Counted from the stretch's first letter, positions 18,393-26,820 are shown. The stretch is DNA of 64,000 nt from Streptomyces sp. 135 (GCF_020026305.1 NZ_CP075691.1:3472001-3536000); one strand, 5' to 3'. The notes: generated from the sequence alone by a model not told the origin. Program-made: numbers and translations.

Positions 18393-18509
18393 AGGGCTTC
18401 CCTCCGGCCGTGCACCAGGGGGGGTGCTTTCGACGGGCCGTCGTGCCCGTGGGTTTCCCTTTCCCGGTTTCAAGACGGACCAGGCTTCGCAGTCGAAGGG
18501 TTGCCCAGA

Positions 18510-19220
18510 ATGAAGATCTCGATCTCCGGTACCTACTCCGCCGGCAAGACGTCCACCGTGATGGCGCTTTCGCGCTACACCGGCGTCCCGCGGACGCTGG
18601 CGAGGACGATCCGCGAGATCCTGCCGGAGACGTTCCCCGGCAAGAAGCTCTCGGAAGTGACCCCGGATGAGTTCCTTCAGCTGATGCTGCGTCGGCACAC
18701 CGGGCGCGCGGTCCAGGAGGCGCTGCTCGGCGACCACTTCATCTCGGACGGTTCATCGCTCCAGGAGTGGCTGTACGGCGCGGGCCGTGTCATCCACGGC
18801 ATGAACCCGAACGACACGGCAGGCCTCGAAGGCGGCCGGGCCGTCGAACTCACCGAGGAGATGCGCTTCTTCGGCAAGGTGGTGGACCAGTACGGGTACG
18901 CCCTCAAGCAGCACGTCAAGGACACCTACGACGCGTACGTACACCTCCAGCACGAGCTGCCCATCGCGGCCGACGGACACCGCCCGATGAATGAGCGCTT
19001 CCGCGCCACCATCGACACGATGCTGCTCCAGACCCTCGACGAGCTCGAGATCCCGTACCACGTGGTCAGCGGCACCATGCACGAACGCCTGGAGACCATC
19101 GCGGGCATCTTCGACCTCAAGCCGGTGATGAGCACCGAAGAGGCCATCGAACTGGCCTGGCAGGACTACGGCAAGCAGGACTTCCGCATGGAGACCGAGC
19201 GCGTGCCCGCGGCCGCGTAG
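18510..19220 (+). CDS. P-loop NTPase/kinase-like protein (AAA_28/NadR-like)
   Basis: A 236-residue protein starting almost directly with a Walker A motif, ISGTYSAGKTST (residues about 5-16). Later segments ISDGSSLQEWLYGAGRV and YVHLQHELPIAADGHRP resemble the NadR/ATP-dependent kinase-like branch of AAA_28 proteins, which phosphorylate small molecules. It is the first gene after the three TetR operators, so it probably begins the cluster transcript. A phosphorylating role in precursor supply, for example making a sugar phosphate, is inference. It is not a DNA-transposition ATPase by context. Confidence 0.75.
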   Translation: MKISISGTYSAGKTSTVMALSRYTGVPRTLARTIREILPETFPGKKLSEVTPDEFLQLMLRRHTGRAVQEALLGDHFISDGSSLQEWLYGAGRVIHGMNPNDTAGLEGGRAVELTEEMRFFGKVVDQYGYALKQHVKDTYDAYVHLQHELPIAADGHRPMNERFRATIDTMLLQTLDELEIPYHVVSGTMHERLETIAGIFDLKPVMSTEEAIELAWQDYGKQDFRMETERVPAAA

Positions 19221-19289
19221 GACGCCGTTCCCGCCCTCACCCGCCTCGCAATCACCTTTCAACTCACCATGAACAGAAGGAGCTTCGTC

Positions 19290-19883
19290 ATGCCCAAAAA
19301 GCCGAGCATCGCCATCGCCTATTACTCCGGTTACGGACACACCGACGTACTGGCGAAGGCCGTCGGGGCCGGCGCGACCGACGCGGGGGCCGAGGTCACG
19401 CTGATCCGCGTCGACACCATCACCGACGAGCAGTGGGGCGTGCTCGACTCGGCGGACGCGATCATCTTCGGCTCGCCGACCTACATGGGTTCGGCGGCCG
19501 GCAAGTTCCACGCCTTCGCCGAGTCGACCAGCAAGCGCTGGGCCGCCCTCACCTGGCGCGACAAGATCGGCGCCGGCTTCACCAACGCCGCCTGCAAGGC
19601 CGGGGACAAGCACTCCACGCTCGGCTACTTCGCCACCCTCGGCGCCCAGCACCAGATGAACTGGGTGAACCTCGGCCTGCACCCGGGCTGGCACACCAGC
19701 ACCGAGAGCGAGAACGACCTCAACCGCCTCGGCTACTTCAACGGCGCCGCGGCCACCACCCCGGCGGACCTCCCCGCGGACGACGTGCACAAGGCCGACA
19801 TCGCCACCGCCGAGTACCTGGGCGGCCGCGTCGCCCGGCACACGGCCGTCGTCCTGGCCGGCCGCGAGGCCCTCGGCGTCTGA
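19290..19883 (+). CDS. Flavodoxin/WrbA-like NAD(P)H-dependent oxidoreductase
   Basis: A 197-residue flavodoxin-fold protein. The FMN phosphate loop is YYSGYGHTDVLA (residues about 9-20), followed by FGSPTYMGSAAGKFHAF, the second FMN-contact region of WrbA-like quinone reductases. The ribosome site AGAAGGAG lies seven bases upstream. It probably supplies electrons or reduces a quinone-like or enone intermediate in the pathway, possibly together with the FAD monooxygenase downstream. The substrate is unknown. Confidence 0.85.
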   Translation: MPKKPSIAIAYYSGYGHTDVLAKAVGAGATDAGAEVTLIRVDTITDEQWGVLDSADAIIFGSPTYMGSAAGKFHAFAESTSKRWAALTWRDKIGAGFTNAACKAGDKHSTLGYFATLGAQHQMNWVNLGLHPGWHTSTESENDLNRLGYFNGAAATTPADLPADDVHKADIATAEYLGGRVARHTAVVLAGREALGV

Positions 19884-19956
19884 GCCCCGGGGACCCCGCC
19901 CCGCCGTCTCACGACCCGACCCACGTACGAGAGATACGAGAGAAGAGAGGACCACC

Positions 19957-20370
19957 ATGTCCACCGACACCCTGAAGTCGACCGCCGACACCGTCGATGC
20001 CTTTTTCGAGGCCTTCGGAAGCGGAAATCAGTCGGCCCTGCTCGACCTGTTCGCCGACGAGGTGGACTTCACCGTCGCGGGCGCCCCCAACGTCCCGTGG
20101 GCCGGCAGCAGGTCCACCAAGGAAGAGATCGCCGAGTTCTTCGGGCTCTTCGGCCAAGTCCTCACGCCCCCGGAGTCCTTCGCCCTCACGGGCCGGGTGA
20201 CCGAAGGCGAGCACGCCGTCGTCTTCGCCACCTGCGTCTTCGGGGTCCTCGCCACGGGCAAGAAGTTCACCAACAGCTACGCGCTGCACTTCACCGTCGT
20301 CGACGGCCGGATCGTCGGCTATCGCATGTATGAGGACAGCTACGCCATCCACGAGGCGTTCACCGCCTGA
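19957..20370 (+). CDS. SnoaL-like/NTF2-fold protein, copy 1
   Basis: A 137-residue cone-shaped NTF2/SnoaL-like protein. The pattern DTVDAFFEAFGSGNQSALLDLFADEVDF at the start and a C-terminal strand pair ending SYAIHEAFTA are characteristic. Proteins of this fold act as small cyclases, isomerases or hydrolases in natural-product pathways. It has a purine-rich ribosome site (AGAGAGG). A second, dissimilar SnoaL-like gene lies 3 kb further on. Catalytic role here is inference. Confidence 0.82.
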   Translation: MSTDTLKSTADTVDAFFEAFGSGNQSALLDLFADEVDFTVAGAPNVPWAGSRSTKEEIAEFFGLFGQVLTPPESFALTGRVTEGEHAVVFATCVFGVLATGKKFTNSYALHFTVVDGRIVGYRMYEDSYAIHEAFTA

Positions 20371-20402
20371 CCTCGCGCATCAACGCCTCGGAACGAGCTG
20401 TC

Positions 20403-21332
20403 ATGAATCAAAACAAGTTGCTGCTGCGCACGGCGCTCGGCCCCACGCTCGGCGGCACCTCCTATCTCGTCGCCCAGTACCTGCCGCCCAGCCCCTACTG
20501 GGACGCGGTCCTGCGCGCCGCCCCGGCCGGGCTGCTCCTGCTCGCCCTCAAGCCCGCCCTGCCCAAGGGCACGTGGTGGTGGCGCAGTCTCGTGGTGGGC
20601 GCCCTGAACATCGGGTTCTTCTTCGGGCTCCTGTTCGTCTCGGCGCAGCGGCTGTCCAGTGGCGTCTCCGCCACCATCGGCGCCCTGTCCACGCTCTTCG
20701 CCATCGGCTTCGCCGTTCCGGTGCTCAGGGAACGGATCCGGCCCGTGCAGTACGTGGCCGCGGTCATCGGCGTCTGCGGCGTCGCCCTGCTGGTGTTCCG
20801 CGGGGACAGCAGTCTCGACGCCCTCGGTGTCGTGGCCGGTCTCGGCTCGGCCCTCAGCCTCGGGCTCGGCAGTGTCCTCTCCCGTCGCTGGGGACGGCCC
20901 GAAGGGATCGGCGGTATCACCTTCGCCTCCTGGACCCTGCTCGGCGGCAGCGCCGTCCTCCTGCCCATCGCGCTCCTCGCCGAGGGCGCGCCGCCCTCCA
21001 TCACCCTGTCGCAGCTCGGCGGTCTCGCCTGGGTCGCGTTCGGCTGCTCGGCGCTCGCCTACTACCTGCTGCTCTCCGGCCTCCAGGCGCTTCCCATCTC
21101 CCTGTCGGCCCCCCTGCCTCTGCTGGGCCCCGTCAGCGCGGGCTTCTTCGGCTGGCTCATCGCCGGCGAGACACTCGCCCCGCTCCAGCTGCTCGGCGGT
21201 GCGATCGTCCTCGGTTCGGTCCTCGGAGCCACCTGGCCCCGGAAACCCAAGGCCACCGTGGAAGCCGTGCCGGACGCCCCCTTGCCCACCACCGAAGCGG
21301 AGCCGCCGGCCCCGCTGGCCGGCCGGCGCTGA
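20403..21332 (+). CDS. EamA/DMT-family transporter
   Basis: A 309-residue membrane protein with about ten helices arranged as two EamA repeats (first about residues 10-145, second about 155-290). Examples are AAVIGVCGVALLVFRG closing the first half and LGGAIVLGSVLGATWP closing the second. RhaT/EamA carriers export metabolites or amino acids. Position within the cluster suggests export of its product. The last 25 residues are a soluble Pro/Ala tail. Confidence 0.87.
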   Translation: MNQNKLLLRTALGPTLGGTSYLVAQYLPPSPYWDAVLRAAPAGLLLLALKPALPKGTWWWRSLVVGALNIGFFFGLLFVSAQRLSSGVSATIGALSTLFAIGFAVPVLRERIRPVQYVAAVIGVCGVALLVFRGDSSLDALGVVAGLGSALSLGLGSVLSRRWGRPEGIGGITFASWTLLGGSAVLLPIALLAEGAPPSITLSQLGGLAWVAFGCSALAYYLLLSGLQALPISLSAPLPLLGPVSAGFFGWLIAGETLAPLQLLGGAIVLGSVLGATWPRKPKATVEAVPDAPLPTTEAEPPAPLAGRR

Positions 21333-21365
21333 GGCCGACCCGTTCCGAGAGAAGTAGCGATTTTC

Positions 21366-22931
21366 ATGCCCCCTCAGGAAACCGACGTCCTCGTGGTCGG
21401 CGCGGGCCCGACCGGCCTCGCCCTGGCCCTGGTACTGCGCCAGGCGGGGCTGCGGGTACTCGTCGTGGAGCGGAGCACCAGCCGTGACCGGCGGACGCGG
21501 GCCATCACCCTGCATGCGCCCACCCTGGAGTTCCTCGACGCGCTCGGCCTGCTGACCGAGGTGCGGGAGAAGGGCCTGGCGCTGGAGCGCATCTCCTTCC
21601 ACACCCACCAGGGGTCCTACCACGGCCCGTTGACCGGCCTGGACAGCACCGTCGACGGCTATCTCAATCTGCCGCAACCCGTCTATGAGGAGCTTCTGGA
21701 GGAAGCGGCCCGCGACAGCGGCGTCCTCTTCCGCCACGGCACCACGTACCTGGGGCACTCCGGCGGGGACCGGTCGCCGGACCACTCGCCGGACGAGTCA
21801 CCGGACGAGCCGCTGACAGTGCGGCTCAACGGGGCCGGCGGGCCTTCCCTGGTGCGGTGCCGGTATCTGATCGGGTGCGACGGCGCCGGCAGCCAGGTAC
21901 GCGCGCGGCTCGGCTCGTCCCTGGAAGGCCGCCACGCGCCCGCCAGTTACCTCCTCGTCGAAGGCACCCCTCTCCTGCCGGCGACCGAGCCGGAGACGGG
22001 CATCTACGTGGGCCGCGCCGGAATGGTCACCCTCGCTCCCTTGCCCTCGGGGCAGGTACGCGTCGCCGGTCCGGCCGACATGATGCTCGCCCTGGACAAG
22101 GACGCCCAGGTCACCGCGGACCAGGTCGCCACCCTCGTGGACGCCCTCGGCTTCGGTGACAGGCTGCGGCTGAAGCAGGTGGCGCGGGTGGCCCAGTACA
22201 CCGTGCAGGAACGCATCGCCTCACGCATGGCCGAGGGCCGTGTCGCCCTGGCCGGGGACGCCGCCCACCTCAACGCCCCGGCCGGGGGCCAGGGCCTCAA
22301 CCTGGGCATCGGTGACGTGCTCGACCTGGCCTGGCGCATCGTGTACGCGATACGCCACGACACCGCCGCCGACATGGCGGGCTACGAGTCCGAACGGCGG
22401 GAAGCCGCGGCCGAGGCGATCGCGGCCGCCGACGTCCTGCCCCTGGTCCAGCGGATGCGCACAGCCGGTGGCACGGCGGACGAGGAGACGCTGCGGCAGG
22501 CGCTGACCAGGCATGCTCCCCGCTGGAGCCAGCTCTACCCGCACCATCCCGCCCCCGACGCCCCGGACCTGCCCGGCGCCTACCGGCTGGAGAAGGGCAC
22601 CCGCGTGCCCACCGCCGTACGGGAGACCACCGGGCCGGTCGATCTGCTGCCCGCGGGCACGGACGCCACGCTCAGCACGCTGCTCGTCGCTCACCCGTCC
22701 TTCCTCGCACGGGCGCGCGACCTCGCCGGCGGCCACACGGAGCTGCTCGGATGCCCGCCCGTCGGCATGCTCGACACCGTGCCCCTGGATGAACACCATC
22801 CGCGGGTCCGGGCGATGTGGCCGCAGGGCGCGGCCGCCTTGCTGGTCCGTCCCGACCGGCGCGTCGCCGCGGTCCTCACCGCTGACGCCCTGGCCGGCGG
22901 TGCGCGCCGGCTCGCCCTGTCCACCACCTGA
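21366..22931 (+). CDS. FAD-dependent aromatic-hydroxylase-type monooxygenase
   Basis: A 521-residue flavoprotein of the p-hydroxybenzoate-hydroxylase/RdmE type. The FAD Rossmann motif is VVGAGPTGLALAL (Gly12 to Gly17), the DG motif is LIGCDGAGSQVR, and the second FAD motif is ALAGDAAHLNAPAGGQGLN. A thioredoxin-like C-terminal domain is present. Such enzymes hydroxylate, epoxidise or oxidatively rearrange polyketide-like substrates with NAD(P)H and oxygen. An acidic insert with repeated SPDE/SPDH (about residues 138-150) is unusual and probably a surface loop. It starts 34 bases after the transporter gene. Confidence 0.9.
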   Translation: MPPQETDVLVVGAGPTGLALALVLRQAGLRVLVVERSTSRDRRTRAITLHAPTLEFLDALGLLTEVREKGLALERISFHTHQGSYHGPLTGLDSTVDGYLNLPQPVYEELLEEAARDSGVLFRHGTTYLGHSGGDRSPDHSPDESPDEPLTVRLNGAGGPSLVRCRYLIGCDGAGSQVRARLGSSLEGRHAPASYLLVEGTPLLPATEPETGIYVGRAGMVTLAPLPSGQVRVAGPADMMLALDKDAQVTADQVATLVDALGFGDRLRLKQVARVAQYTVQERIASRMAEGRVALAGDAAHLNAPAGGQGLNLGIGDVLDLAWRIVYAIRHDTAADMAGYESERREAAAEAIAAADVLPLVQRMRTAGGTADEETLRQALTRHAPRWSQLYPHHPAPDAPDLPGAYRLEKGTRVPTAVRETTGPVDLLPAGTDATLSTLLVAHPSFLARARDLAGGHTELLGCPPVGMLDTVPLDEHHPRVRAMWPQGAAALLVRPDRRVAAVLTADALAGGARRLALSTT

Positions 22932-23013
22932 GACCTGCCGACCTCGTCGTCGGCATGCGGCGACCGCCGCCTCTTCCCCATTGATCCAGGATCGATTCAG
23001 GAGTGCACCACCC

Positions 23014-23409
23014 ATGACGTTCCCCGCCATGCCCAAGGCCGTCCACCAGTTCTACGCCGGCTCCCAGGCCGCGGACGCCGACCTGTGGGCCGAGGCCTTC
23101 GCCGAGGACGGGATCTTCCACGACCCGGTCGGCAGCGAGCCGATCCGGGGCCGCGAGGCCATCCGGACCAAGCTCCGCAACGTGATCCCGCGCTTCGACC
23201 CCTTCCTCGGCATCACGCCGATCGACGCCTACACCACCGGCGGCCAGACCGCCGTCTCGTGGCGCGGCGCGGTCGTCAGCACCGAAGGAAAGCCCGTCAA
23301 CTGGGCGGGCATCCATGTATACCGTCTCAACGAGCAGGGCTTGATCGCCGAGCTGTGGGCCTACTTCCACCACGGCGTCTTCGCGGCTCAGCTCGCCGAC
23401 GACCACTGA
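23014..23409 (+). CDS. SnoaL-like/NTF2-fold protein, copy 2
   Basis: A 131-residue NTF2-like protein. Typical features are VHQFYAGSQAADADLWAEAFAED at the N-terminus, FHDPVGSEPIRGREAI with the conserved acidic/His environment, and a C-terminal IHVYRLNEQGLIAELWAYF. It shares the fold but little sequence with the first SnoaL-like protein of the cluster, so this is not a recent duplication. A role as isomerase or cyclase on the lipid product is possible. The ribosome site GGAG lies ten bases upstream. Confidence 0.82.
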   Translation: MTFPAMPKAVHQFYAGSQAADADLWAEAFAEDGIFHDPVGSEPIRGREAIRTKLRNVIPRFDPFLGITPIDAYTTGGQTAVSWRGAVVSTEGKPVNWAGIHVYRLNEQGLIAELWAYFHHGVFAAQLADDH

Positions 23410-23504
23410 GTCCTTCCCGTCCCGCGGCGAAGCCGCCGCGGGACGGGGCGGCCGACGAAACACCTTCTCGCCGGGGGCGAGGAGTCACACAGGGGGAAAA
23501 TTTC

Positions 23505-24488
23505 ATGCAGAGTACAGCTACATCGGACATTCTCCGCATCAGCTCCGCGGACGATGAGCTGGGGAGCCGTGAGGGACGCTTCTTCGGGGAGGGCTTCAAG
23601 CGCGTCACTCAGGCACTCACCGACATCACCATCCGGGACGCCACGCACGAAGCACCCGGACGCATCGACGCCACGGCCGCGATCGGCATACCCGGCACGT
23701 GGTCCCGCAAAGGCGACACCCACCAGCGGCCGCACCTGTCGACCATCGACGCCATGGTCCTCGCCGCCCAGCTCACCGGCCTCTACGCCGCCCACGTCTT
23801 CGAGCTGCCGCCCACCGGACCGTTCCTGATCCGGTCCCTGGCCATCAAGGCAGGCGGCACACCGGACGAGGAGAACCTCGGTTCCTTCGCCGTCCGCGCG
23901 GTCCACCACTCCACGAACGACATCGCCGCCCTGCGCCGCCGCCTCACCGCCATGGACTGCACCATCGGCTCGATGACCGTGCGTGTGGTGGTCGAACACG
24001 CCGCGACCGCGCCCACCTCGCGGACCGAGGGCTTCTACGCCCGTCCGGAAGATCTCCCCGGCCCCTGGAACGACGCCCCCTACGGTGCGTCCCACCTCGG
24101 CCGCCACCAGTTCCTCACCGGTATCGAGGCCGACGTCGAGGCGCACACGGCGAGCGCGGAGCTCAGCATCACCACCGACCCCGGCGGCACGCGCCGTGCC
24201 GCCCTCCCGGCGACGATGATCGACCTGTTCACCTCCGCGCTCCAGCTCGGCCAGATCCTTCTGTACCGGCTGGACGGCCTCGACCGTGCCACGTCCAACA
24301 CCTTGTGGATGCGCAGCACCACCATCACCCCGGCGCCCGGGGCCGGGAGCGACGACGGGCGCTTCCACGCGGAGCTGGTCAGAACAAACAAACTGCCCAC
24401 TCCGCAGGGCGTCTGGCGCACAGGGCAGATCGTCGCGACGGCCGCAGGGATGCGTTTGACCTGCAACGTCGCTCACCTTCTCCCCTGA
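23505..24488 (+). CDS. AvrD-family protein (syringolide-synthase-like)
   Basis: A 327-residue protein that I recognise as AvrD family: DDELGSREGRFFGEGFKRV near the start, TWSRKGDTHQRPHLSTIDAM, LAIKAGGTPDEENL, CTIGSMTVRVVVEH and a C-terminal RATSNTLWMRSTTI. Pseudomonas syringae AvrD directs synthesis of syringolides, lipids built from a beta-ketoacyl chain and a five-carbon sugar. The two halves look like a duplicated hotdog fold: PHLSTIDAMVLAAQLTGLY in the first and ATMIDLFTSALQLGQILLY in the second. It precedes KAS III and ACP genes, which could supply the beta-ketoacyl donor. Family call is from memory of motifs; product is inference. Confidence 0.82.
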   Translation: MQSTATSDILRISSADDELGSREGRFFGEGFKRVTQALTDITIRDATHEAPGRIDATAAIGIPGTWSRKGDTHQRPHLSTIDAMVLAAQLTGLYAAHVFELPPTGPFLIRSLAIKAGGTPDEENLGSFAVRAVHHSTNDIAALRRRLTAMDCTIGSMTVRVVVEHAATAPTSRTEGFYARPEDLPGPWNDAPYGASHLGRHQFLTGIEADVEAHTASAELSITTDPGGTRRAALPATMIDLFTSALQLGQILLYRLDGLDRATSNTLWMRSTTITPAPGAGSDDGRFHAELVRTNKLPTPQGVWRTGQIVATAAGMRLTCNVAHLLP

Positions 24489-24518
24489 CCACCGCCGCAC
24501 CTCGGAGGTAACGAGCAC

Positions 24519-25550
24519 ATGGCGCACCACCAGCAACCGGCCGCCGCCGTCATCGGCCTTGGCAGCCACCTGCCGCCCCGCCGCATCACCAACGACGAAC
24601 TGGCCGCCCGCCTGGACACCGACGACGAATGGATCACCACCCGGACGGGCATCCGGGCCCGGCACTGGGCCTCGCCCGGCACTTCCACCGGCGATCTGGC
24701 CGTCGAGGCCGGGCTCCGGGCACTGATGTCCGCCGGGCTGCGGCCCGAGCCGGGCGCGGTGGACGCGGTGGTCCTCGCGACGACCACCCCGGACCACCCC
24801 TGCCCGGCCACCGCCCCCGCGGTCGCCGCCCGCCTCCAGCTGGGCACGGCCGCCGCCTACGACATCGCGGGCGTGTGCTCGGGATTCCTGTACGCGCTGG
24901 CCACGGCATCCGCCCAGATCATCGCCGGCCAGGCCGAACGCGTCCTGGTCATCGGTGCCGAGACCTACTCGACGATCCTCAACCCCACCGACCGCACGAC
25001 CTCCGTCATCTTCGGCGACGGGGCCGGCGCCGTCGTCCTGGCGGCGACCCGCGACGCGGAGCGGCCCGGTGTCCTGCTCGGCGTGGACCTCGGGGCCGAC
25101 GGAAGCCAGGCGGACCTCATCCGCATCCCCGCGGGAGGCTCCCGGCAGCGGGCCAACCCCGACGACCCGGAGCTGGGCGACCCCTACTTCACGATGCAGG
25201 GCAAGAAGGTGTTCACGGCCGCCGTGACCCGGATGCAGCACTCGGCCACCTCGCTGCTCGACCGGATCGGCTGGAGCACCGACCAGGTCGACCACCTGGT
25301 CGGTCACCAGGCCAACGTACGCATCCTCAAAGCGCTCGCCCGCCAGCTCGACATCCCCGAGGACCGGGCCGTCATCAACATCGACCAGGTCGGGAACACC
25401 TCGGCCGCCTCCATCCCGCTCGCCCTGGCCGACGCGACGGCCGCCGGCCGGCTCACCCCGGGCTCACGCGTTCTGCTCACCGCCTTCGGCGGCGGACTGA
25501 CCTGGGGTTCGGTGGCACTGACCTGGCCGGACGGTCTCACCGTCGGCTGA
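24519..25550 (+). CDS. Beta-ketoacyl-ACP synthase III (FabH-like)
   Basis: A 343-residue condensing enzyme with the complete KAS III triad: Cys120 in DIAGVCSGF, His263 in GHQANVRI and Asn293 in GNTSAAS. It joins an acyl-CoA starter to malonyl-ACP to give beta-ketoacyl-ACP. It lies 30 bases after the AvrD-like gene and is followed by a cluster ACP, so it probably makes the beta-ketoacyl substrate for AvrD rather than serving primary fatty acid synthesis. GGAGG lies ten bases before the ATG. Confidence 0.94.
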   Translation: MAHHQQPAAAVIGLGSHLPPRRITNDELAARLDTDDEWITTRTGIRARHWASPGTSTGDLAVEAGLRALMSAGLRPEPGAVDAVVLATTTPDHPCPATAPAVAARLQLGTAAAYDIAGVCSGFLYALATASAQIIAGQAERVLVIGAETYSTILNPTDRTTSVIFGDGAGAVVLAATRDAERPGVLLGVDLGADGSQADLIRIPAGGSRQRANPDDPELGDPYFTMQGKKVFTAAVTRMQHSATSLLDRIGWSTDQVDHLVGHQANVRILKALARQLDIPEDRAVINIDQVGNTSAASIPLALADATAAGRLTPGSRVLLTAFGGGLTWGSVALTWPDGLTVG

Positions 25551-25572
25551 GGCGAGCCGCACAGCGGCCCGC

Positions 25573-25644
25573 TCCTCACGTACTCACAGATCCTCACGTA
25601 CTCACAGAGCCTTACGTACTCACAGAGCCTTACGTACTCACAGA
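25573..25644 (+). repeat. Four tandem 18-bp repeats upstream of the ACP gene
   Basis: Four adjacent 18-bp units, two reading TCCTCACGTACTCACAGA and two reading GCCTTACGTACTCACAGA. They fill the gap between the KAS III stop and the ACP ribosome site. Each contains the palindrome TACGTA or its close variant. They are head to tail without spacers, so this is not a CRISPR array. Confidence 0.9.
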
Positions 25645-25657
25645 TCGGCGACACGAC

Positions 25658-25906
25658 ATGACCACGCAGACGCAGCCCCTGTCCGACCAGCTCCTCGACC
25701 TCCTGGCGGCCGGATACGAAGCCCCCGAGGGCACCACCAGTGACACCCGGTTCGACCTTCTCGGCTTCGACTCCCTCGTCCTCGTGGAGGTCGCCGTCGA
25801 CCTCACCCGGCGCTACGGCGTGCAGGTCACCGACGAGGAACTCCAGGAGGCCGGCACGGTCGCCGGGACCGTAGAGCTCCTCCGCTCCAAGGGCGTCGAC
25901 GCCTGA
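25658..25906 (+). CDS. Acyl carrier protein
   Basis: An 82-residue acidic carrier protein. The phosphopantetheine attachment Ser39 lies in DLLGFDSLVLVEV, preceded by a helix and followed by the usual third helix LQEAGTVAGTVELL. It is a stand-alone ACP dedicated to the cluster, next to KAS III and AvrD, so it probably carries the beta-ketoacyl chain. A stretch of four 18-bp repeats lies directly upstream. Confidence 0.93.
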   Translation: MTTQTQPLSDQLLDLLAAGYEAPEGTTSDTRFDLLGFDSLVLVEVAVDLTRRYGVQVTDEELQEAGTVAGTVELLRSKGVDA

Positions 25907-25984
25907 GAGCAGGCGGAGGAGAGGGAGACGGCGGCCGGACACGACCCCCGGCGTCGGCCGCCGTCTCCCACACCGCCGAAGTCC

Positions 25985-26737
25985 GTGTCCGAAGCCCCTG
26001 CTGCCGAGAGCCTGATGAGACACACCCGGATCGCGTTCTTCGATGTCGACGGCACTCTGACGACCGACACGACACTGTTCCGTTTCCTGCGCCACTACCT
26101 GACGGCCCAAGGCCACGCACCCCATGTGTACGAGCAGCGTCGTCGGCGCCTGAAAGCGATGACCGCCATCGGCGTGCCCCGGGAGGAGACCAACCGGGCG
26201 TACTTCGAGAACTTCCGGGGCGCGAGCGCCGCCACGGTGTCACGCCTGGCCCGGGAGTGGTTCGCCGCCGAGCTGCGCCACGGCGGTTTCTTCAACGAGC
26301 ACGCGCTCGCCGCCCTGCGCCGCCACCAGTCGGACGGCGACGTGGTGGTGTTGGTCTCCGGTTCCTTTCCCGCCTGCCTCGAACCCATCGCCGCGTACCT
26401 CGGCACCGACGAAACGTGGTGCACCCCACCGGAGATCACCCGGGGCCGCTACACCGGCAGGCTCATCCGCCCCCCGATGATCGGCCGGGCCAAGGCGGAA
26501 GCCGTGCGGCTGGTGGCGAGCGCGTACCGCACCGCCCCGGGCCACTGCGTCGCCTACGGCGATCACGTCTCCGACGTGCCCATGCTGAGCAGCACCGGCT
26601 CGGCCGCGGTCGTCGGCGGGGACGAGGAGCTGCGTGACCTGGCCCGCGCGCGTTCCTGGCTGCTGCTGCCGGGGGCGCCCGCGCCGCTCCGGAGTGCGGC
26701 CGGGGCCGCTTCCCCGGTCCGCGAGAGCGCCTCGTAG
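25985..26737 (+). CDS. HAD-IB family phosphatase (SerB-like)
   Basis: A 250-residue haloacid-dehalogenase-type hydrolase with all four motifs: FFDVDGTL (nucleophile Asp), VVLVSGSF, GRAKAEAV (Lys) and AYGDHVSDVPML. Subfamily IB enzymes remove phosphate from small organic phosphates. A GTG start at 25985 or an ATG at 26015 are both possible. It is the last cluster gene, just before a strong terminator. By analogy with A-factor synthesis, where a phosphatase acts after the condensation, it may dephosphorylate the AvrD product; that is inference. Confidence 0.88.
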   Translation: MSEAPAAESLMRHTRIAFFDVDGTLTTDTTLFRFLRHYLTAQGHAPHVYEQRRRRLKAMTAIGVPREETNRAYFENFRGASAATVSRLAREWFAAELRHGGFFNEHALAALRRHQSDGDVVVLVSGSFPACLEPIAAYLGTDETWCTPPEITRGRYTGRLIRPPMIGRAKAEAVRLVASAYRTAPGHCVAYGDHVSDVPMLSSTGSAAVVGGDEELRDLARARSWLLLPGAPAPLRSAAGAASPVRESAS

Positions 26738-26744
26738 GGGTCGA

Positions 26745-26805
26745 TCGCGGGGACCGCCGCACCCCCGGGTCTCCCCAGGGGGCGGGACGACGGCGGTCCC
26801 CGCGA
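26745..26805 (+). terminator. Strong hairpin terminator of the biosynthetic cluster
   Basis: Two perfect 15-bp arms, TCGCGGGGACCGCCG and its complement CGGCGGTCCCCGCGA, separated by 31 bases with an inner GC-rich pairing. It starts eight bases after the HAD gene stop. Confidence 0.85.
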
Positions 26806-26820
26806 GGGACGCGCACCGGG

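Noticed and set aside
25573..25644. Tandem repeats as a CRISPR array
   Set aside because: The 18-bp units touch each other without spacers and no cas genes are present.
25551..25906. KAS III and ACP as one fused protein (an open frame runs through the 18-bp repeats)
   Set aside because: The KAS III frame ends with TGA at 25550, and the ACP has its own ATG; the through-reading frame is out of frame with KAS III.
18510..26737. Gamma-butyrolactone cluster with AfsA
   Set aside because: No AfsA signature or butenolide reductase is seen; the hotdog-like protein carries AvrD motifs instead.
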